64,000 nucleotides of DNA from Candidozyma auris (lineage: Eukaryota; Ascomycota; Pichiomycetes; Serinales; Metschnikowiaceae): NCBI RefSeq assembly GCF_003013715.1, contig NC_072813.1, positions 1,302,001 to 1,366,000 on the forward strand. Reading direction: 5' to 3'. How positions within the stretch are numbered: the stretch's first letter is position 1; each line of letters begins with the position of its first letter. The notes beneath the pieces are model-generated. The model made no database searches, was not told the DNA's origin, and worked only from the letters and a program-made list of their open reading frames with translations. The position numbers and the translations under genes were made by a program. Below, in pieces: positions 57,044-64,000 of this stretch.

Positions 57044-59760
57044 GCGTGAAGGTTTTTACATTTCTTTGCATATCGCTGGCTTGCGCCGGCGGTGGATGCC
57101 CTTCTCTCAAAAGGCTTCTTTTTTAATTACGGTAAAATTTTTTACATTTTTTTCAATGCCCTTCAAAAGAGCTACTACCTCGCTCGCTTTCGTTCTACTG
57201 ATTGCGAATGAAGCTTTCGTTACACGGATAATTTAATTTCTCCTTCTTAATACATTTATTAAAATATGTTTTTTGATGTAGAAGGTAGGCTAGCAGTAGT
57301 TTTTCCGAGGCACAAGTCCGACTCCGAGCGTGATATGTAGCTCACTATCAATACTATAGGATCACTAGGTTAAGCGTACATATATAATCTCTGGAGTGTT
57401 GAAAACTCATCAAAAGCATAATTGATGCTCGGTCTACTTGGTCATATCGTGAACGAGAGAGAATTGTCCAGTTCTCAATACTTTTGATTTCCTTCAAAAT
57501 GTATCACACCACCTATGCAAGCAAGGTTACGATCCATGAGCAGTCCACAGTTTCCAGTTCTCCACTTGGTCAATTACGAGCAAACAGTCAAAATCTGAAA
57601 CGAAAACAGTGCCCAAGCAAGGCGGAGCTTGCAGAGATCCGTAGCGCATCGTGGCCCGGCTAAAGAGACCCTTTTTTCATGAGCCTCTTGCCTAACGCAG
57701 CCCAAGAAGGGTAGGTAGCGTGTTTTTGTTGGGAACCGTGCATAACAGCATGGAGAAATTGGAGGGTCCTGGAATGTTTTCAAATCGCTGAAAAAGCACA
57801 ATGAGAGGCGACATCACGCCAGAAGATATGTGGCAGTTGCCTTTTGGGTTTGATACATAGCTGGTTTTTCAGGAAACAGGAAACGACGTAGATGTAGCGG
57901 AAGCGATAGCATGTAGATTTGAAGAATAAGAGATGATAATAACAATATCAAAAAGAAAAATAAAAAAATAAGAATAAGGTTTGAGATGGCGTTCTCCGGA
58001 GGAAGGTCTGAATGTAGATTACAGGGACACTTTGATAAAGCCGTTGGGTGATAGTGGTACTTTTCCACCACGGGGTCATTGTGTTTTGCCAATGTCAATT
58101 TTTTTTGTCATGAATTGGCAGAGATTGAGATTGCGATTGCTTATCTGGTCCTCCAACTGCTATTGTAAGATGTCGTAAGACAGTTCCCAGGGCGTAAAAC
58201 CAGAAAAGGTAAGCCAATGGCAACCGTTGGGGAAGAGCACAACATGGAAATTGCAACGGTCCATACAAACCAAAGAAAAAAACCTTTTTGGGCCACATCT
58301 CAACAAGGCCCGAGAGAAGAATGCCCCAGCTGCAAAAAAACTACTGCCTTACTTGCTGTCGCCGTGCCGAAAGAAGCAACGCCCTAGACAAAAAGAAACA
58401 GAGAAAGTAAAAGGTAAAGTCAAAAAGAGGACTCCCTTCTTGCAACCTGCCAATGGCTGCCAGGTGCTGCCTTGTTATCTTGCAAGTGACAATCGCCATT
58501 GTGCATTGGCGAGGGTGTATTGTGTGGTTGCACAGTACCGCCCCGTAACGAAGAAGCTGGTCTGCAACAATAGCAACAGAAGCGTAGCGAAAAGTGCTGT
58601 AGTCGTTTCACCAAAGAAACCAACGTGGGGGGTTTGTGGGTTTTTGTATTCCGTGAAGGTTCCAAAAGAGGTCAGCTTGAAAACGCAAAGACTGGTGCTC
58701 ATAGTGACTGGTGCTCATAGTGTGGTGTTTTAGCGTCGAGCATAACCGCTTTTGCGTTAGATATCGCAGGTAACCTGCGGTACCTCACCTCAGATATGGT
58801 AAAGTGTCGGGAACACACGACAAAACAAAATAAAAAAAAATAAAGTAAAAAAGTGAAAAATGAAGGATGCAAGAGTATGGAAGTCGTTTACAAAAACTTA
58901 CTTTTGGAGCCCTATAGTAGGTTTTCACTGAGGCTCGCTACTGCCCAATAAGCACTGTGGCCATGCTTGCAGACGAAGCGCTGAAAACGCACGGCTCCGC
59001 CTAGCGGATACGATTTACAGGTAACGTTTTCTGTGGACAGCACAGTCACGTGTTTTGTTCTCTGGGAGAGCACAGGTGAAAGTTTGAGAGGAATTGCACG
59101 ATCCAAATGTGGCACTGGCTGCGAATGTGTGAGGTGCTCATTTTCCCATGCACAAATGCTACATCGTTGCTACACCGACTAGCCGAGGACGTTGGGTTCA
59201 GCTAGTAGCTTTATTATGCATCATAAAGGTGGATTTTGATCGGGAATCCTTGTCTAGATGCAGTCAAAGATATAGTTTGCGTGTGTATTCATTGGGCTGG
59301 CCAGAATGAAAGAGAGAAGGAGATTTGGGGAGAAAAACCTCAACAACTCCCCGCTCTCTTTCATTCAATGACTATTTTTTTCACTTGGATTCTCTGTCTT
59401 TTTTCAGTCAGCTTGGCTAGCCAACGTCATTGGCTGCTTCTACTCCTGGGATTCTCAAACAGGCGATGACGTACTTGCAAGCGATCCAATGGCTCCATTG
59501 GTCCACGAGACGTCGATTTCTGACCATACAGCCTAGTCTATTCAAATTTGAGAACCTCCCTACATAAAAGACAACCTGACACAAATGGGTGCAAAATCCC
59601 TTGTTTGATCGTCTCATTGAACTGCACAAACTTGTCTCAGACGCACCACACTGAATGCTGATATTTTGCAGCCATCAGATACTTCCTTCATTGGACCACG
59701 GATGTTTCAGAAATCGAGATTTGAAACATCTTTTAGCTACCACAGCCTCCACCTGAAAGG
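57044..59760. other. Intergenic region between the two GPI-protein genes
   Basis: About 2.7 kb without a recognised gene. Frames such as the one at 58227-58733 start with non-ATG codons and have Lys-rich, composition-biased translations. Long intergenic regions upstream of cell-wall protein genes are common in yeasts and usually carry complex regulation. Confidence 0.45.
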
Positions 59761-59767
59761 TATAAAG
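59761..59767 (+). promoter_or_regulatory. TATA box of GPI-protein gene 2
   Basis: TATAAAG lies directly before the upstream in-frame ATG (59768) and 61 bases before the ATG at 59822. This argues that transcripts start downstream of the first ATGs and that 59822 is the true start. Confidence 0.55.
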
Positions 59768-59821
59768 ATGGCAGAGTCTTGCTTCAATGTCTCTCCTCAA
59801 CACCAACCACATTCGCTCGCT

Positions 59822-62089
59822 ATGCTTCCCTGGGCACTCTTGTTGGCGACCGCTGCCGCTGAGACTATCTTGTCGACAAGATACAGAACAAATGTTGTGA
59901 CCATCACTTCTTGCTCGAAGGGGGGTTGCACAAACCCAGAGTCAGTGACTTTGGTGACAACTACCATTGTGGACTTGGAGACAACAACTTACTGTCCAGT
60001 CAGTGAGATTACTTCCACTCCACTCGAAACAAGTCCAACTACAGAGATCACTTCAACTGAGAGTTCAACTGAGAGTTCAACTGGAACCAGTTCCTCGGTA
60101 GTGGCAAGCACTGAGACCGTGTCTACTCTGTCTACCAGCTCCACTGAGGCTACCACTCCACCTTTGTCCACCTCGTCTTCGGATTTCTCCACCGTTGATC
60201 CATCCACTGTCGTTGTCACCACTTCGTCCTGCAAAACGACTTCTTCTCCGGAGCCTGAAACCCTGACCACTTGCGACGACTGCAAAGAGGAGCCTGAGAC
60301 GTCTTCATCGTCTTCCTCCGGCTCCAAAACTACTTCTACATCTACAACAAGCTCCGTGGCTCCAACCACCAGCACCTCTGAGACACCTCCTCTGACTGAC
60401 TCCAGCAGTGACACTTCCAGTGAGACTTCTGCTAGTCAGACTACTTCCAGTGAAACTTCGTCCCGTGAAACTTCGTCCCGTGAAACTTCGCCCAGTGAAA
60501 CTTCGTCCAGTGAAACTTCTAGCGAAAAGTTTGCCTCGTCGGAGGTCCCTAGGACTACTTCAAGCTCAGAGATCACTAGCTCTTCTTCATCCACATCTTC
60601 GTCTGCTTTGAGCTCCTCGTCTACTTCCAATTGGCAATCATCTTCCACTCCGGTGACTTCCCTGGACTACAAGCCTAGTTCGTCCCCCTCCAGTTCTACG
60701 ACCTCGACTTCTGTTCAACCACTGCCTTCGACGTCCAGTCCTCCACCTGTGACAATCACCACCACAGTGCCTTGCGGAGAGTGTGAACACGGCTATTCCA
60801 CTACTACCACCACATGTTACCCAAGCACTGTACCTCCATCACCGCCAGATACTGTCTCTGAGAGCAGTTTGACTATTGAGACTTCCCCAAGTGCGTCCAG
60901 TTCCACCCCAATTGAGTCCAGCTCCGCTCCAGTTCAATCCACCACTCCAGTTGAATCGTCGTCTAGCTCGTCAAGCTCTTCCAGTACCTATTTCAGCACG
61001 ACTTTGAAAACCTCATTGACCTCGTCTAGTGAGCCCCCTGTGGAGTCTTCTACTCAAGTAACTTCGTCGAGTGAATCTTCACTGGCATCTACTACACCAC
61101 ATGAGACTCTCTCTTCTACTACACCACATAAGACTACCTCATCTACTCCAGCAGAAAGTACTCCAATTGGGACTACCTCTTCTACTCCAGTCGAGAGTAC
61201 TCCAAGTGAGACCAATCCAGTCAAATCTTCTTCCAAAGAGACCACTTCATCTGAGACTATTCCAGGTGAGACTACTCCCATTGAGTCCACTCCAGGTAAG
61301 ACTACTCCAGTCGAAAGCACTCCCGTCGAAAGTACTCCCGTCGAAAGTACTCCATCTGAGAGTACTCCAGTCGAAAGTACTTCAATTAGTACTACGACGA
61401 CACCTGTGGAAACTACTTCAATTCAAACTCCTCCTGCCGAATCTACTGCAATCGAGACCACTCCAACAAAATCAACTCCAACAGAAACCACTCCAACAGA
61501 AACTACTCCAGCAGAAACTACTCCAACAGAAACTACTCCAGCTAATATCACTTCGACGAAACCCTTTTCTCTGGATACTACCCCGGTCAACTCGCCACCA
61601 ACTTCATCTGATGAAATTACTGTGTCTGAGTCCACAAACGAGGAAACAACTCCAATTGATACCAATCCTGCTGAACCTACTACCTCAACATCCAGCGCTC
61701 CACCAAAGCCTGAAGAACCCCCAGTTTCTTCGCCCGAGGCCCCAACAACTCATACTGAAGTGACCACCAACAACTCAGAACCTTCCCCAGAAGTCGAGCA
61801 GACCACAGAGACAGAGAAGCCAACTACAACGCCTACAACTTCTACATCATTGAAAGGGAAGCCTTCGGTGACATCGTCTGCTCTGTCTTCTCTGGTTCTG
61901 ACGACTTCAGCTGATTGTGAAGGTGATGCTTGCTGCACTGGAAAGGACTGTGAAACCACCACGAGCTCTCATGTGAGAGTATCGCTGTCTTACTCACTGC
62001 TGCAGCCTACGATTCTGAGTTGGGAAGGTACTGGCTCAAAAGCGTCCTTCTCCTTCTTGGCCATGATTGCTTGGGTCTTCCTTATGTAA
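59822..62089 (+). CDS. Ser/Thr-rich GPI-anchored cell-wall adhesin-like protein
   Basis: The frame is open from 59666, but only the ATG at 59822 gives a signal peptide (M-L-P-W-A-L-L-L-A-T-A-A-A-E), supported by the TATA position; product 755 aa. A short N-terminal module, V-V-T-I-T-S-C-S-K-G-G-C ... T-T-T-Y-C-P, matches the repeat of the GPI protein at 55.9 kb. The remainder is a low-complexity Ser/Thr/Pro stalk, including five 15-base S-S-E-T-S units (about 60457-60531) and a long T-P-x-E-S/T array (about 61140-61540). Two further Cys pairs occur (C-D-D-C, C-G-E-C). The C-terminus is hydrophobic (F-S-F-L-A-M-I-A-W-V-F-L-M), a GPI signal. An adhesin or wall-stalk role is inferred; no ligand-binding domain is seen. 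Confidence 0.85.
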   Translation: MLPWALLLATAAAETILSTRYRTNVVTITSCSKGGCTNPESVTLVTTTIVDLETTTYCPVSEITSTPLETSPTTEITSTESSTESSTGTSSSVVASTETVSTLSTSSTEATTPPLSTSSSDFSTVDPSTVVVTTSSCKTTSSPEPETLTTCDDCKEEPETSSSSSSGSKTTSTSTTSSVAPTTSTSETPPLTDSSSDTSSETSASQTTSSETSSRETSSRETSPSETSSSETSSEKFASSEVPRTTSSSEITSSSSSTSSSALSSSSTSNWQSSSTPVTSLDYKPSSSPSSSTTSTSVQPLPSTSSPPPVTITTTVPCGECEHGYSTTTTTCYPSTVPPSPPDTVSESSLTIETSPSASSSTPIESSSAPVQSTTPVESSSSSSSSSSTYFSTTLKTSLTSSSEPPVESSTQVTSSSESSLASTTPHETLSSTTPHKTTSSTPAESTPIGTTSSTPVESTPSETNPVKSSSKETTSSETIPGETTPIESTPGKTTPVESTPVESTPVESTPSESTPVESTSISTTTTPVETTSIQTPPAESTAIETTPTKSTPTETTPTETTPAETTPTETTPANITSTKPFSLDTTPVNSPPTSSDEITVSESTNEETTPIDTNPAEPTTSTSSAPPKPEEPPVSSPEAPTTHTEVTTNNSEPSPEVEQTTETEKPTTTPTTSTSLKGKPSVTSSALSSLVLTTSADCEGDACCTGKDCETTTSSHVRVSLSYSLLQPTILSWEGTGSKASFSFLAMIAWVFLM
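60457..60531 (+). repeat. 15-bp coding tandem repeat (x5) in GPI-protein gene 2
   Basis: About five copies of a 15-base unit around GTGAAACTTCGTCC, encoding S-S/R-E-T-S. The first copies are nearly identical, so recent slippage is likely. Confidence 0.85.
61300..61380 (+). repeat. 15-bp coding repeats (V-E-S-T-P) in GPI-protein gene 2
   Basis: Near-identical units of the form GTCGAAAGTACTCC(C/A) encode V-E-S-T-P. They belong to a longer degenerate T-P-x-E array, stretching from about 61140 to 61540. Confidence 0.85.
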
Positions 62090-62243
62090 ACTTTGTGAGT
62101 GCTTCTCTCTTACTTTTTTTCTGGTTTCCTTAATATATTTATTGATATCCTATGCGTAGTGCTTTCAGATCTAACTGGCAAAATCTTCCAAATTTATCTG
62201 GTACGGAGAATTTTATTGAAATCTAATAAATAATGAGGTAGGA

Positions 62244-64000
62244 TTAGTACACCTCCAAGATGTAACGGCCGTCTTCCTTCATGTCCTCAACAACCTTGGC
62301 AACATCCTTGATCTCCTTGCCTTCTCTTCTAGCACCATTTTGAACAATGTCCTCCAAACAGGCAGTGATATCTGGAACTGGCCAGGTAGGACCACACAAG
62401 TAGAAGGAACCCTCTTTCTTGACAATAGCATCGGTCAACTCCTCAATAGAGCCACGAATCTTGTCTTGAATGTAGATCTTCTCTGGCTGGTCACGAGAGA
62501 ACGCTGCACCAATGTGAGTCAACACGCCGGCTTCCTTGTAAGCTTCCCATAATTCACCATAAAGGTATTCTTCCTTCTTGTGTCTAGAACCCATGTACAA
62601 GTAGATCTCACCAATCTTATGGCCCTGCTGTTGTTGCCAGATCTTCTCCTCAACGAAGGCCTTGAAAGGAGCCAATCCAGTACCCAAACCGGACATCACG
62701 ATTGGCTGTTCAGGCAACTTAGGCAACTTCATGACACTTGGCTTAACACTAACGACCAATTCGTCACCGATTCTCAAATCAGACAAGTACTTTGAGCAGT
62801 GACCAAAACGCTTTCTGCCTTTGCTGTCGACCCAGTCGACAACAACAATCAACAAGTGAACTGAGTTGGGATGCATCTTTTGAGAAGAAGCAATAGAATA
62901 TTCTCTTCTCTTCAATGGTGCAATCATCTTGACCAATTCGCCAAACTGTGGTCTGGCAGACTGGAACTCCTCCAAGATGTCAACATAACTGGCAAAATCG
63001 ACCTCTTGTCTCTTCTTCAACTCTTCAGCACCAGCAGCACTGGCCAATTTCTCCAAAGCAGAACGCTCCTTTTCGTCTGTGGCATGCTCAGCAAGGGATT
63101 CGTAGAAACGCTTTGGAGGCTTACCCAAGAAATCAACATTCTCAGTCAAGGCCTGTCTAGCAGATCTAATCTCCAAAAGGGAGATATCGTCTTTGTTCGT
63201 GACCTCGACCAATGAGTCGCCATCAACACCGTAAAACTCCAAGAAGGATTCCACCTCGTCAGCGTTGTTACGTCCGTGGATACCCAAGGCTTCACCAATC
63301 TCATATTTCATGCCAGTGCCGGTGGTGTCAAACTCAATGTGGAAGATGTTTCTCGAATATTCCGCTGGGGTTAATCTCTTGTTCTCTTGTACCTTCACCA
63401 CGAAGTTATTGACTGGCAAGTCTGGCCTCAAATCCTTCTTAACACCATAAGCCTCGGGGAAAGCGAACTTAAGAGCAGCATCAAACTTGCTCTTCGTATA
63501 GCTCTCTTCTGCACCAAATTCCTCGATTCTAGGGTTAGGGAAAAATGACGACTCATTGGGGAAGAATGGCAAGGGCTTAGGTTCTTCGACATTTTTCTCG
63601 CCTTCCTTTTCAGATTTGGCGTTGCCATTACGGTCTTCCTCTTTAACTTTCTCATCGACTTCTTCAACTTCCTCTTGGGCCTCTGGAACAACGTCTTCCA
63701 AGTCAATCCACTCTTCTGGGATTTCGACATCCTTCAAAGCCCTCTTTTCATCGACGGTAGCGACGAACTTGTCCAAAACGGCAGCCAACAACTCAAACTC
63801 ATTGCCATTAGCTTGCAACAACTTATTGACAACAAAACCGCCCAACTCTGGCAAGGAGGCTCTCCAGAAAGCAACTTGAGTCAAGAAATCAGCAGAGAAG
63901 CCTCTGGTAGAATCACTCACAGCATCTAAATCCTCAACAAGAGAGAAATCTATTACAGTCAACGACGATCTGGATCTAGCCAAAGTGCGCTTGAAGTCAA
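62244..64000 (-). CDS. MET10: Sulfite reductase flavoprotein alpha subunit Met10, 5' end outside window
   Basis: Met10 passes electrons from NADPH through FAD to the beta subunit, which reduces sulfite to sulfide in methionine and cysteine synthesis. The frame continues past the right edge (the first codons in view read D-F-K-R-T-L-A-R), so about 585 C-terminal residues are seen. An acidic Glu/Lys-rich linker separates the N-terminal part from a ferredoxin-reductase-type module with R-R-E-Y-S-I-A-S-S (FAD binding), H-C-S-K-Y-L-S-D-L, G-L-G-T-G-L-A-P-F (nucleotide binding), Y-M-G-S-R-H and the terminal R-Y-I-L-E-V-Y. Leu codons are mostly TTG, consistent with strong expression. An in-frame TTG at 63983 is not the start. 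Confidence 0.95.
   Translation of the reverse strand, partial: DFKRTLARSRSSLTVIDFSLVEDLDAVSDSTRGFSADFLTQVAFWRASLPELGGFVVNKLLQANGNEFELLAAVLDKFVATVDEKRALKDVEIPEEWIDLEDVVPEAQEEVEEVDEKVKEEDRNGNAKSEKEGEKNVEEPKPLPFFPNESSFFPNPRIEEFGAEESYTKSKFDAALKFAFPEAYGVKKDLRPDLPVNNFVVKVQENKRLTPAEYSRNIFHIEFDTTGTGMKYEIGEALGIHGRNNADEVESFLEFYGVDGDSLVEVTNKDDISLLEIRSARQALTENVDFLGKPPKRFYESLAEHATDEKERSALEKLASAAGAEELKKRQEVDFASYVDILEEFQSARPQFGELVKMIAPLKRREYSIASSQKMHPNSVHLLIVVVDWVDSKGRKRFGHCSKYLSDLRIGDELVVSVKPSVMKLPKLPEQPIVMSGLGTGLAPFKAFVEEKIWQQQQGHKIGEIYLYMGSRHKKEEYLYGELWEAYKEAGVLTHIGAAFSRDQPEKIYIQDKIRGSIEELTDAIVKKEGSFYLCGPTWPVPDITACLEDIVQNGARREGKEIKDVAKVVEDMKEDGRYILEVY

Noticed and set aside
58227..58733. 168-codon plus-strand frame between the GPI genes
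   Set aside because: It starts with a non-ATG codon, is Lys-rich from A-rich DNA and shows no recognisable domain or promoter.
1..64000. CRISPR arrays, bacterial operons or rRNA
   Set aside because: Nothing of the kind is visible; all signals are those of a yeast nuclear chromosome.

Overview
The window is nuclear DNA of a budding yeast. Genes are dense and mostly intronless, with a few short introns (GTATGT/GTACGT donors, TACTAAC/CTAAC branch sites). The gene set is that of Saccharomycotina: GAC1, CDC4, ZPR1, CCH1, RSM27, DSN1, ATH1, SEC31, HMF1/MMF1, RPL34, RSB1, HCM1, BUD31, IPT1, INN1 and MET10. Several signs point to the CUG-Ser clade. A run of five in-frame CTG codons sits inside a serine-rich loop of IPT1. 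CTG also occupies the variable position of the GAC1 PP1-docking motif. Highly expressed genes avoid CTG and use TTG. A Zorro-like (L1-clade) LINE is present, and the RPL34 promoter carries Tbf1-like and Cbf1-like sites. I infer a Candida/Clavispora/Metschnikowia-type yeast; the species cannot be fixed from the sequence alone.

Layout. From 1 to about 41.1 kb is an ordinary conserved chromosome arm: GAC1(+), CDC4(-), ZPR1(+), CCH1(-), RSM27(+), a WDR8-like WD-repeat gene(-), DSN1(+), ATH1(+), SEC31(-), an unidentified 874-aa gene(+), HMF1/MMF1(+, two introns), RPL34(+, one intron), RSB1(-), HCM1(+) and BUD31(-). From 41.1 to 52.7 kb is an accessory segment bracketed by two nearly identical intron-containing tRNA-Ser(CGA) genes. 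It holds three LINE pieces, a decayed reading frame, IPT1 and a truncated INN1. The LINE at 47.9-50.05 kb is 5'-truncated but has an intact reverse transcriptase; it joins directly onto the INN1 coding sequence and appears to have removed its 3' end. From 52.7 to 55.8 kb is gene-poor, A/T-tract-rich DNA with tRNA-like relics. From 55.9 to 62.1 kb lie two GPI-anchored cell-wall protein genes that share a Cys-containing Ser/Thr-rich module. MET10 runs off the right end.

The genes are mostly housekeeping without an operon-like theme. Some functional groups recur: stress carbohydrate metabolism (GAC1, ATH1), sphingolipids (RSB1, IPT1), cell cycle and cytokinesis (CDC4, DSN1, HCM1, INN1) and cell surface (two GPI proteins). 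The most notable feature is the LINE/tRNA-rich segment and the INN1 disruption. I did not find a convincing wholly novel system.
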